Shown piece by piece: positions 26,996 to 36,400 of a stretch of DNA of 64,000 bases; the stretch's first letter is position 1, and the number at the start of each line of letters is the position of its first letter. The position numbers were made by a program, and so were the translations under genes. Below the pieces are notes generated by a model. The model was not told where the DNA came from, made no database searches, and saw nothing but the letters and a program-made list of their open reading frames with translations. This stretch comes from Laspinema palackyanum D2c (GTDB lineage Bacteria > Cyanobacteriota > Cyanobacteriia > Cyanobacteriales > Laspinemataceae), in NCBI RefSeq assembly GCF_025370875.1, contig NZ_JAMXFD010000006.1, forward strand, positions 214,460-278,459, read 5' to 3'.

Positions 26996-29020
26996 TTATT
27001 TAACCGTCTCAATACTGCGGGTTTTATTCGTCATCCGGCTCAAGAAAATCTGGAGCACACTGCGTTTGCCAATTTTAATATTACCCTGCACTGCCATACC
27101 GGACTGGAGACTAACTTGCAGTCCATTATCCAACAAGAACTTTTCACTATCTAAAACAATCGTTGCCGGGAAGGCATAAAAGCGTCGGGTTTCATCGGGA
27201 GGCAACACATCAGAACCAATCGAGGTTAGCACACCGCGCACCGTACCATATTCCGTAGCGGGGAAAGCTTCGATACTAATCTCAACTGGGACCCCAGGCT
27301 GTCCGTCCTCTTGACTCTTCCGCAGAGCATCTAACACCATCGCAATATCTTGGTTCTGGATGTAAACCGAGGCTTCGAGTTCATTATTCGGAACGATTTT
27401 TAAGAGCGGATCCGGGGATTGGGCTAGGGTGACATATCCGGGAGAATTGGGTTTCAAATCAAACACATACCCATCCACCGGAGCCTTGAGTTCTTGATAC
27501 TGGAGTTCCAAATTGGCCTTAGCTAACTGTCCATCAATTTGGGAAATGCGCTTGTCATTTTCCAGCTTTAAGCGGCTGAGTTGTCCATTAATATCCGCGA
27601 TGCGTTTTTGATTTTCGGCAATGCGGGCTAAAACATCGCGCTGAGAAATAGCGCGGGTATTTTGGACCTCTTGACGCGATCGCGTCATCGCCACATTCAG
27701 CCGTTCTTGTTCACTCCCGAGGCGATCGACTTCAGCCGAGCGCGAGAGCACTTCATTTTGGAGGCGCAAAATTTCGCCTTCCCGTGCCGCAATCTCATTT
27801 TCAGCGCGTAAAATTTCTGATTCCCGAGCCGAAATTTCACTCCGAAAACGCAACAGTTCCTCTTCCCGTCGGGCAATCTCATCTTCACTTCGCAGCACCT
27901 CAGCTTCCCGAGAGGAAATTTCATTTTGCTGGGTCAGAATTTGTGCTTCCTGGGCGGCGAGTTGTTGCTGACGACTCAACAATTCCGCTTCCCGATTAGA
28001 CACTTCCGCTTGAGAGCGCAAAATTTCTTGTTCCTGGCGCTCTTCTTGCAGTTCAGACAATGCCCCTTCTGCTACCACAGGTTGAATCCGCCCCATAATG
28101 CTTTGATTCACCGCGAGGCCCTGTTTTGCCGTTTCCAGTTGCGCCTGAGCTGTGGGGATTTGGCGACGGGCGGTTTCCAGTTGTTCCAGCGCTCTAGGTA
28201 GCTGCCGACGGGCATTTTCTAACCGTTCCCGAGCCTTGGGGAGGTCTTGTTTGGCATTTTCTAGCCGTTGTTGCGAGGCCACATATTGCCGTCTAGCATT
28301 CTCCAGTTGGTCGATCACATTAGGCAATTGCCGCTGGGCGCTTTCTAATTGTCTGCGGGCGGTTTCTAATTGTCCCTGGGAGATGGCAATTTGACCTTGA
28401 GCCGTGGGAATTTGGTTGTTCACCTGGTTGAGTTGTTTTTCCAACTCATCTACCCTTAATGACACCGCTTGTTCCCGCGACTGAGATTCGTTTCGAGAGG
28501 CAATTAACAATTGCTGCTGGTTGAGGTCGAAGTCTCCTCCATTGCTGGCGACAGCGGCCCCATTGAGCTGTGCCTGTAAAAATTGTGTTTCAGAAATTAA
28601 ATTCGCTCGGAGTTTGGTCAGGTTTTCCAGTTCTGAACCCGCTTCTCCCACGGTATTCCCACTGAGTGCTGCTGTAAAAAACTGATTTTCTCGCATCAGG
28701 GCGTCTCGTTGTTGCTTGAGAGACTCCACATCAGCTTCCGGACTGGTCGGGTCCAAGGTCACTAAGAGTTGGCCTTTTTTCACCAACTCGCCGCCTTTAA
28801 CGTGAATTTCCCGCACCACACCACTGGTTGGGGGCTTCACTTCAACTACAGCACCCTGGGGTTCTAATTTACCCGTGGTGGCAACGGATTGATCGATTTG
28901 CGCCCAAGCTGCCCAGGCGACGCCGGAAGCGGTCATCCCCATAATTAACCAGATGAAGACACTAGACCAAATCGGGGGGCGTTCTAAGATAACGGGTTGG
29001 TCGAAAACTGCTGATTTCAT
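26996..29020 (-). CDS. HlyD-family periplasmic adaptor of a type I secretion system
   Basis: A 674-residue membrane fusion protein that links the inner-membrane exporter to an outer-membrane channel. One transmembrane helix lies at ~17-40 (SSVFIWLIMGMTASGVAWAA), then the biotinyl-lipoyl half PPTSGVVREIHVKGGELVKKG and LLVTLDPTSPE. Residues ~95-540 are a very long coiled coil, with repeats such as RRQLEN/SAQRQLPN and then SREAEILRxENEIAxREGEIL units; ordinary HlyD is about 480 residues. The second lipoyl half is LKAPVDGYVFDLKPNSPGYV, then a beta-barrel end. It is last in the operon, 112 bases after the exporter gene. Confidence 0.88.
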   Translation of the reverse strand: MKSAVFDQPVILERPPIWSSVFIWLIMGMTASGVAWAAWAQIDQSVATTGKLEPQGAVVEVKPPTSGVVREIHVKGGELVKKGQLLVTLDPTSPEADVESLKQQRDALMRENQFFTAALSGNTVGEAGSELENLTKLRANLISETQFLQAQLNGAAVASNGGDFDLNQQQLLIASRNESQSREQAVSLRVDELEKQLNQVNNQIPTAQGQIAISQGQLETARRQLESAQRQLPNVIDQLENARRQYVASQQRLENAKQDLPKARERLENARRQLPRALEQLETARRQIPTAQAQLETAKQGLAVNQSIMGRIQPVVAEGALSELQEERQEQEILRSQAEVSNREAELLSRQQQLAAQEAQILTQQNEISSREAEVLRSEDEIARREEELLRFRSEISARESEILRAENEIAAREGEILRLQNEVLSRSAEVDRLGSEQERLNVAMTRSRQEVQNTRAISQRDVLARIAENQKRIADINGQLSRLKLENDKRISQIDGQLAKANLELQYQELKAPVDGYVFDLKPNSPGYVTLAQSPDPLLKIVPNNELEASVYIQNQDIAMVLDALRKSQEDGQPGVPVEISIEAFPATEYGTVRGVLTSIGSDVLPPDETRRFYAFPATIVLDSEKFLLDNGLQVSLQSGMAVQGNIKIGKRSVLQIFLSRMTNKTRSIETVK

Positions 29021-29042
29021 GGGTTTTAGGACTAGGTTTTAT

Positions 29043-29101
29043 GAAGGATGGGGGGATGGGGGATGGGGGAGATAAGGGAGATGGGGGAGATGGGGGATTT
29101 T
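29043..29101 (-). repeat. G-tract low-complexity repeat
   Basis: Repeated GATGGGGG/GGGAGAT units on the plus strand give five or more runs of three to six G, enough for a G-quadruplex. It lies in the gap between the exporter and hlyD genes of the same operon. The same motif, on the other strand, is at 40978-41014 and inside a gene at about 46262-46310. Confidence 0.6.
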
Positions 29102-29132
29102 GCCCTCATCTCTCATTCTGCCCATTTCATTC

Positions 29133-32100
29133 CTAGACTTGAGATTCCTGTTGTTGATACAGACAGTAGTAGAGACCTTTGAGAGCCATTAATTCATCGT
29201 GAGTGCCTTGTTCCACCACTGCGCCTTGGTCCATCATGAGGATGACATCGGCTTTTTTAACTGTCGTCAGACGGTGGGTGATGAAAAAGACCGTGCGACC
29301 CTTAAAGGCTTCGGCGAGGTTTTCACAAACGAGGCGCTCGGAATTGTAGTCTAGGGCGCTGGTGGCTTCGTCCAAAATTAGCAGATGGGGATTTTGGAGG
29401 ACCGTCCGGGCGATCGCAATCCGTTGGCGCTGACCCCCAGATAAGGAAGAACCCCGTTCTCCCACAATAGAGTTATATCCATTGGGAAGGGTCATAATAA
29501 ACTCGTGGGCGACACCAATTTTGGCCGCTTCAATGATGTCATCGGTGGCGGCATCAGGATTGGTCAAGGCAATATTGTCCTGAACTGTTCCATTGAAGAG
29601 CAGGGTATCCTGAAGGACCACACCGATTTGACTCCGCAGGGAATACAGTTCCACCTTAGATACATCATAACCATCGAGTAAAATCCGACCGCCCGTGGGT
29701 TCATAAAGCCGCTGCAACAGCTTCATCAAGGTACTCTTACCCGAACCACTTTGACCGACAATGCCGACAAACTGACCCGGTTGAAACTCCAGATTGATGT
29801 TCGCCAATTGCAGAGATTTACTCTGGGGAAAGTGGAAAGAAACGTTTTCAAATCGGACGGCCCCCTGTACCGCAGGCATGGGGATATTGCTGCGGTCCTG
29901 GTCATCTGCCTCGGGATGCGCTTCTAAGATATCCCGCAGACGTTCAACAGACATGGCGGTTTCTTGGAAGGTTTGCCAGACTTGGACAAAGCGCAGTAGG
30001 GACCCGGTGACGTTGGAGGCGATGATTCGGAAGGCGATCAACTGACCCAAGGACATTTGGGGAGGGTCACTCAGAACTAAATGAGCACCGACCCACAGGA
30101 GGGCGAGTCCAGATCCTTTATTCAGTAAGGTACTGATAGAACTGGCGGTGGTGGAGGTGACGACGGTTTTAAACCCAGCGCTGATATAGCGAGCATAGCG
30201 ATCGTACCAACTCCATCGGGAGGTGAGTTCGATGTTTTGGGCCTTGACGGTTTGAATCCCGGAGAGGACCTCGACGAGATAGGACTGGGTATCCGCGTAT
30301 CGCTCGGCCCGTTTGCGTAACAGCCGTTGGACAATGGGCGACACCCCGGCGATTAACAGGGCCATCAGGGGGACGACTGCCAAGGCGACGGCGGTCATCA
30401 GGAGGCTGTAGGAGAGCATGACGGCGATATAAATCACCGAAAATAAGGCATCGAGAACGACGGTGAGGGCGGTCCCAGTGAGGAATTGGCGAATTTTTTC
30501 CAGTTCGCTCACCCGTCCGGCGAGTTCACCGACACGCCTTTGATCGAAGTAGCCGAGGGGGAGTCGCAGTAGGTGGTCGATGACCTGGGACCCGAGACTC
30601 AAGTCGATGCGGTTGGTGGTGTCTACGAATAAATAGGTCCGTAACCAGGTGAGCGCCCCTTCAAAGACGGCTACTAAAACCATTAATAAGCCCAGGATAT
30701 CCAGGGTTTCTAGGCTTCTTTGACCGATGACTTTATCGATAATCACCTGGGTGATTAGGGGGTTGGCTAACCCAAAGAGTTGAACGAAGAAGGAGGCGAG
30801 GAAGACTTGGACTAGGACACTTTTATATTTGCCGAGTTCGGGGAGGAACCACCAGAAGTTAAAGGTGTCTTGTTTGTCTTCGGCGGGAGGAACGAGGAGG
30901 AGGACCTGTTCGGCGCCTTCTTTTCCTTCTTCGGTGGGGGTGACGAGTTGCCACTCCTGGATGAATTTTTGGGGTTTACGGCGAATGATGCCTTTGGAGG
31001 GGATGGCGGCAACGACTTCGCGATCGCTGACGCTGAATAAGAGGGCAAAGCTATTTTCCCAGCGAATCATCGCCGGTGCTTTGAGTCGGGGAAGGACTTC
31101 CATCGGGACGGTGACTAACTGTCCGTTAAATCCCATCATGGCGGCTACGGACCCACAGGATTGTAGGGTCAGTTTGCCGTGGGAGTTATATTGATTTTCC
31201 AAGACGCGCTGCACGACGTCACGGCGCACCCGAATCTGGTATTGTTTCCCCAACATTTGAAAACAGGCTAAAGACCCTTGAATCGGGCCTCTTCCCCGGA
31301 TGAAGGGATATTTAACTTTGCCCCTTGGGGTGCTCTCTTCGGCTTCAATCTCTGGGGGCCGATCGGGGGCGTAGGGGATGGGGTCCACCACCGTGGGGGT
31401 GATGGTCGGCGTGGGGGCGATCGCGCTATGGGAATCGGCGATCGCACCCCCATTCTCCTGGGGAGTCACCGGAGTTCCCGCCATATCAAACAGGGGTAAG
31501 CCCACAACTCTGGCCCCGTCCGGACAAGGAAGCTTGCCAATGGTGTTGGCATCCACCATCAGGCGGCTGCCTCTGTTAAATTCGCCGATGGTTCCGGTAC
31601 TGAGAAACCAGAGATGCTCGCGATCGAGTTCAGTTAGATTGGCTTTCCCTTTGGGGATGTTGATGACGACTGCCCGGGGTTGGAATTGCAGGGTCAAGTC
31701 TTTGGCATTGGTAGTCGCATCGGCTCGGCGCTGAAGTTCCCCGGAGAGTAGCTCAAATACCTCATTCAAGGCGGCCTGTTGCTCAAAGGCTTCTCGGAAG
31801 ATTTTTTCCGATTTCACCTGTTCTAAGAACGTACTGGCCCGGATGCAGACACAGATCACTTCCCGAGAGGCGATCGCACTCTCTACAGGCACTCCTCGCA
31901 CCAAGCTACCCCACCCGAGAATTTCTCCCGGACCGGCTAACCGCAAACTGACCATAGTTTGGCTACGTTGGTCATGGGCCAATTCCCGCACCTGGCCCTC
32001 ATAAATCACCGCCACTTGCGTCGGCATTTTGCCCAGCTCAAAAATCGGTTGACCCGTCCGATACCGCAACAATTCACAATGGGTGGCCAGATTTTCCAAG

Positions 32101-32180
32101 GCCCGATCGCTGAGGCGATTAAAGGGGGCCGTTTTCCCTAAAAATTCTGAAATTTGAGAGAGATCGATTGTTGATGTCAT
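29133..32180 (-). CDS. Type I secretion ABC exporter with cNMP-type and inactive C39-type domains
   Basis: A 1015-residue exporter of the HlyB type. Order: a cyclic-nucleotide-binding-fold domain at ~10-135 (SGxGE-like core AGPGEILGWGSLVRG), a linker with Pro/Thr, a C39-peptidase-like domain at ~295-425, transmembrane domain ~455-740, ATPase ~770-1010. ATPase motifs: GIVGQSGSGKSTLMKLLQ, LSGGQRQRIAIARTVL, LLILDEATSALD. In the C39-like region the usual catalytic Cys position reads QGSLACF and the expected His lies in WENSFALL, so both catalytic residues seem lost; it is probably a substrate-docking domain as in HlyB. The cNMP domain lacks an obvious phosphate-binding Arg. ATG 32180 avoids overlap with the upstream gene. 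Confidence 0.88.
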   Translation of the reverse strand: MTSTIDLSQISEFLGKTAPFNRLSDRALENLATHCELLRYRTGQPIFELGKMPTQVAVIYEGQVRELAHDQRSQTMVSLRLAGPGEILGWGSLVRGVPVESAIASREVICVCIRASTFLEQVKSEKIFREAFEQQAALNEVFELLSGELQRRADATTNAKDLTLQFQPRAVVINIPKGKANLTELDREHLWFLSTGTIGEFNRGSRLMVDANTIGKLPCPDGARVVGLPLFDMAGTPVTPQENGGAIADSHSAIAPTPTITPTVVDPIPYAPDRPPEIEAEESTPRGKVKYPFIRGRGPIQGSLACFQMLGKQYQIRVRRDVVQRVLENQYNSHGKLTLQSCGSVAAMMGFNGQLVTVPMEVLPRLKAPAMIRWENSFALLFSVSDREVVAAIPSKGIIRRKPQKFIQEWQLVTPTEEGKEGAEQVLLLVPPAEDKQDTFNFWWFLPELGKYKSVLVQVFLASFFVQLFGLANPLITQVIIDKVIGQRSLETLDILGLLMVLVAVFEGALTWLRTYLFVDTTNRIDLSLGSQVIDHLLRLPLGYFDQRRVGELAGRVSELEKIRQFLTGTALTVVLDALFSVIYIAVMLSYSLLMTAVALAVVPLMALLIAGVSPIVQRLLRKRAERYADTQSYLVEVLSGIQTVKAQNIELTSRWSWYDRYARYISAGFKTVVTSTTASSISTLLNKGSGLALLWVGAHLVLSDPPQMSLGQLIAFRIIASNVTGSLLRFVQVWQTFQETAMSVERLRDILEAHPEADDQDRSNIPMPAVQGAVRFENVSFHFPQSKSLQLANINLEFQPGQFVGIVGQSGSGKSTLMKLLQRLYEPTGGRILLDGYDVSKVELYSLRSQIGVVLQDTLLFNGTVQDNIALTNPDAATDDIIEAAKIGVAHEFIMTLPNGYNSIVGERGSSLSGGQRQRIAIARTVLQNPHLLILDEATSALDYNSERLVCENLAEAFKGRTVFFITHRLTTVKKADVILMMDQGAVVEQGTHDELMALKGLYYCLYQQQESQV

Positions 32181-32200
32181 GATGAAACGTTCCGAAGCGC

Positions 32201-32941
32201 CTAACCCGCGATAGACTGCAATGACCCGACTTTTTGCACCTGTTCTCGCCACCAATTTTCAAACATCTCGTCGATTAATTGCCGACGCATACTGTCGTCC
32301 AGTTGGGCTGGAATAAATTTTTCCAATCGAATAATCACAAACCATACATCCAATTGTCGAGGCGGCCAAAGTTGCCCCGGTTGACTAATCGACAACAGTT
32401 TACCAATCAGGGGATGGGGTTGAGAGACCGCAACAGGTCCCAGTAATCCCCCAGTTCGGCTTTCTGGACCTTTTGAGTATTCGGCAGCCGCATCTGCAAA
32501 GCTTTGTTCCCCTTCAGAAATCCGAAAATAGATTTCTTGGGCTAGACCCGCATCCTGAGTGCGAATTAAGGAGTAAACCACTTTATCCAAGTCGCTTTTG
32601 CGGGTCATAAAATAACTTTGAACTTTTGGCCCCCAGGTTGTTGTCTTGAATTTTTCTATCAATATCTGTCGCACCACAGACTCCTGCATCTGTTCTTCCG
32701 TCATGCCTTGGCTTTTGAGCCACGCCTCCCGGATTTCAGGGGAGGTGAGCTTTTGCTGCACCGCAAAGTCTTCAAGCGCTCTTAAGCGTTCTTCATCGCT
32801 TGCCGTGATCTTCGCCTCGGCTATTCCTTGATCTAGGACGACACCCCGACAAAATTGCAGATCTAACTGATACCGCTTTAATAAGGCCGGTATGTCTTCG
32901 GCTTTAATCGTTATGTCGCCAACTTGGAAAAGGTCACTCAT
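32201..32941 (-). CDS. Parvulin-type peptidyl-prolyl isomerase in the secretion operon
   Basis: A 246-residue protein. The N-terminal ~110 residues are helical and SurA-like (a chaperone part), and residues ~120-225 match the PpiC/parvulin rotamase: VVYSLIRTQDAGLAQEIYFR, FADAAAEYSKGPESRTGGLLG, LWPPRQLDVWFVIIRLE. No signal peptide is seen, so it is probably cytoplasmic. It lies 20 bases upstream of the exporter gene, and such isomerases commonly sit with cyanobacterial type I exporters; a role in keeping the substrate export-competent is an inference. ATG 32941 has GAGG five bases upstream and is preferred to the TTG two codons earlier. Confidence 0.8.
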   Translation of the reverse strand: MSDLFQVGDITIKAEDIPALLKRYQLDLQFCRGVVLDQGIAEAKITASDEERLRALEDFAVQQKLTSPEIREAWLKSQGMTEEQMQESVVRQILIEKFKTTTWGPKVQSYFMTRKSDLDKVVYSLIRTQDAGLAQEIYFRISEGEQSFADAAAEYSKGPESRTGGLLGPVAVSQPHPLIGKLLSISQPGQLWPPRQLDVWFVIIRLEKFIPAQLDDSMRRQLIDEMFENWWREQVQKVGSLQSIAG

Positions 32942-33420
32942 GTTCAACCTCTACAAGACCACAAATATAACCAATCCTAGTTGGCATTGCCAGCACTTTT
33001 TGTTTCCTGAATTGAGTTTTGGTTTGGGTTTCGGGCAATTGGGTGATGCTCTCCCATCATAAACAGCGGGTCAAACTCTCGCTTGATGGCACTCTTGGAA
33101 CGGTCGATATCAACTTACCCCTTCGGGCAAGATGAAGGAAGCTAGTTAGGATGAAGGATTAACTGCACCCAGAACATTCCGTCCATAGCTCATCCTCTGG
33201 CTGATCGTTGATCCTGTTGTTGTCTGACCCTTCCCCATTGCCGTTGCTGCCCTGAAAAAAAATTTTACAGCTATTTACTATCTTAGTAGATACGCCGTTG
33301 AGTTCTCTCTACTACCGGGGACGCTAGTCAACCGGGATTGGTTTCTTTAAACAGGTTGCCCAACTCACCCCTGTCATCCTAACTTTATGTCCCCCTGAGC
33401 TATTTTTCCTTGAACTGGGT
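32942..33420. other. Spacer upstream of the secretion operon
   Basis: It separates the secretion operon from the end of the 1578-residue gene, both on the minus strand. An imperfect hairpin CTTACCC-CTTC-GGGCAAG lies at 33112-33129, and GGATGAAGGATT near 33148 resembles the arms of the hairpins at 18810 and 20943. No gene was recognised. Confidence 0.45.
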
Positions 33421-36400
33421 TCAAATTTGGTTTTGAACCAGTTTTTCTAAGAGTGCTCCGATTTTGGCGGAATAAGCTCGGGTATCCAGGCAGGGAACTG
33501 TATTTTGGAAACTCCGGTGAAGTTGCTCCCGATACTGTTCCCGTTGCTTCGGATTGGTCGCTAGGGACACCGCTAAATCAATGTAGGCAGATTCACTCTG
33601 GGCAATCCATTGTCCAAGCTGCAACTCTCGCAATAGGGCCGACGATCGCCGGGTTTGAGGGGCTTCCCCCTCCCGCACCACCATCGGCAGTTCCACTTCT
33701 AAGGGATCCACTAAGGACAAATCCCCGGTATCCGGGTAAGCATCTAAATACAGGTCCGCTTGGTGCAAACTGTCTTTTAGCTCCTGTACAGAATTCAACT
33801 GCTCCATTACTACGAACCGCGTCGGGTCAATTCCATATCGCTGGAATACTATCTGGGTCTGATTGTCGTAGGGACTGGTGCGATAAAACTTGGCCCCCAT
33901 TGCTCCAAAGGGATATAACACCAATATCGAATTAGGCACTGCCGCCAGAATTTTGGCCCAGGTTTCCCGAATCTGAGGACCGATTTTGTTGGTACTGGCC
34001 CCGGAAATAAAGATGATGGTTTCCTCGGGAACCCCCCAACGGTGGCGCGTCGGTTGGATTCGCGCTCGTTCCCCGGGTTGGGGTCGCTTAAAACAGAGTC
34101 CGGACCCTTCCACTGTCACGACTCGTTCCTGATAGTAGTCTTGGAACCGGGGTCCTACCATCAAATCCCCGGTAATGTAGTAATCCATCTGGCGCAGTCC
34201 CGTGGTAGTTGTCACCCAGGCCCCGGTACATTGCACCCTCGCTAAGCGGTGGCAAGCTAATAAGCCGATCGCATTGGTATTGCTGGAAATGTCGCTACCA
34301 ATCAGCAGAATATCCAAATCATCCCCGCGAATTTTCTCCACTTGGTCCCTCAATTTCTGAGGCAGATTCACGAAGCTATCCGCACAATTTTGGCAGGTTT
34401 GTTGCAAGGGGGTCTCTTGCCATGCGATCGCATACAACCGGACCTCAAATTTCTGTCGGTCTAAATGCTCAAAGGCGGCCAAAGTGACCACCGTTTCCTT
34501 CGCCGCAAAAAAGTTATGTTGCAGAATTCCCAGGCGAATTTTACCCCGATAAGGAGGACGAGGGGGAAAGTCATAATCCAGGGTTTGCCCCAAAGTTTTG
34601 AGGGTCAATTCCAGAATTTCCCCCCGTTTCTGGGTAATTTTCAACCCATTCCCTTCCCAAGCGCATAGGGCTTTAAAATTATGGGATTGGATAAAACATA
34701 AGGCAATATACCGCCATAGGTCTGAATGGGGATTTTTCACTAGATGGGAATGGAGATAATTGACCAATCCCTGAATGTAGTGAAAGTATTGTTCTGGTTC
34801 TCCGGGTTCGGAAAAGGTACTGGGTGCGGCAAATAAAAATTGCCAAAAATCCGCGAAAAACCACTTGGGAATTGCTGCGCCGTTATAGGGGAAAGGGAGT
34901 TGATAGGCATCCCGGTACAACATCGCCACGAGAAAAGATTGCATCGCTTTGGGCTGATCCAATCGGGGGGTAATTTCTGACTTTAACTGTTGGACTAACT
35001 CTCTTTCACTGTCCGTCAAGGGTTCATTTTTTACCCCTTTATCGAGCAGGATTTTCGCGTCGATACCCACGCCACTCAAATAGCTGAGTTTAAGTTGATC
35101 GCCGGTTAAACTCAACCAGCGATCGGCGATTTGCTCTCGCAAGGGTCGCAAACAGGCGGGTTCATATTTCCTCGGCACTTTGGCATCATGCAAAATCGGT
35201 TCACTATTCCAAGGGTCGTAAGGAATAAGAGATTGAGCGGACAATTTGGGCCGCATGAAGCAGGTTCCCCGCCGATTGAGCATGGAGGCAACAAAGGAAA
35301 AGGTACTGTTAGAAATCGCCAGAATATTGCAGTGACTTAATAAGTAAAAATCTGGATAAAAGTCGGCTTTCGGTAAGTTGGCCCCCAGGGATTTGGCGGT
35401 AACAGGTTGATATTCGGCAAAATAAGGTAGGACTTTTTCCGGTTCGTCACTGGCAATCAATAAGACAGGTTGATCCAGGGTATTCCAGATTTGGGCTAAC
35501 CAGGTTTTATACCAGATAAGGGGGGCGATGAAAAAGTAGGAAAAGCCATAATCTTTGAGTCGGATATGCAATCCAATAATAGTTTTGCCTTGAGCAAGCA
35601 GGCGATCGCGTACCGGGTCGAGTTGTTGTTTTACCTCGGGGACAGGTTGAAACAGGCGACAAAATTCATCTTTATATTGAGAATAATACTGAGTATTAAA
35701 CTGGAAATAGCCCCAAATATCGACATTTTTTAAAGGAGTTTGCCGTTGCAAAATCGGCGAGTCATCGGCTTGGGTACTGATATCTTTAACTTCAGGTAAA
35801 TTTTTAGATAAGGGGGGGTCTTGATGTCCAAACAAATACTGTCCAATCCATTCCGGAGTTTCTATTCGCAGATCGTGGGTTTGAGCGTAAAGTTTCAAAA
35901 ACCCATACTGAAACAGTTGATTGGCAAACCGTCCATTAGTACCCAGGGTGGAGAGGGTGATTAAAGGTTTTTTGACATAAAACGCATCCCCCCAGGACGG
36001 ATGATAGGGGGTCACTGTTGCCACGCGCTCAAAGTCAAATTGGGCTAATAATTCATCGATTTGGTCAATTAATTGTGTCCCTTCATACAGTTCCTCGTAA
36101 TTGACTTCGGTATTAATTGCTTCGATATGTTGCAGCAGATTTTTTGCCCCTTGAAGGGCTAAAAATTCTGCACCTTGGATATCTAAATTCAATAGATTAA
36201 AATCCGCTGGATTTAACCCTAATTCTGCCAAAAGGGTATCTAGGGTTTTACATTGGACTTGAATTTGATGGGTTTCTCGAATCTCAGGATAATACTCTTT
36301 AACCCGTTTCAGGGGTAAAATAGAACTGGCTGCATCCATTGAGGTGACGTGCAAGATTGCAGTTCCATTAAAATTGGAGATTGCACAATTTACGCCGATC

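Noticed and set aside
29043-29101. CRISPR-like or satellite array
   Set aside because: The units are imperfect and much shorter than CRISPR repeats, with no spacers.
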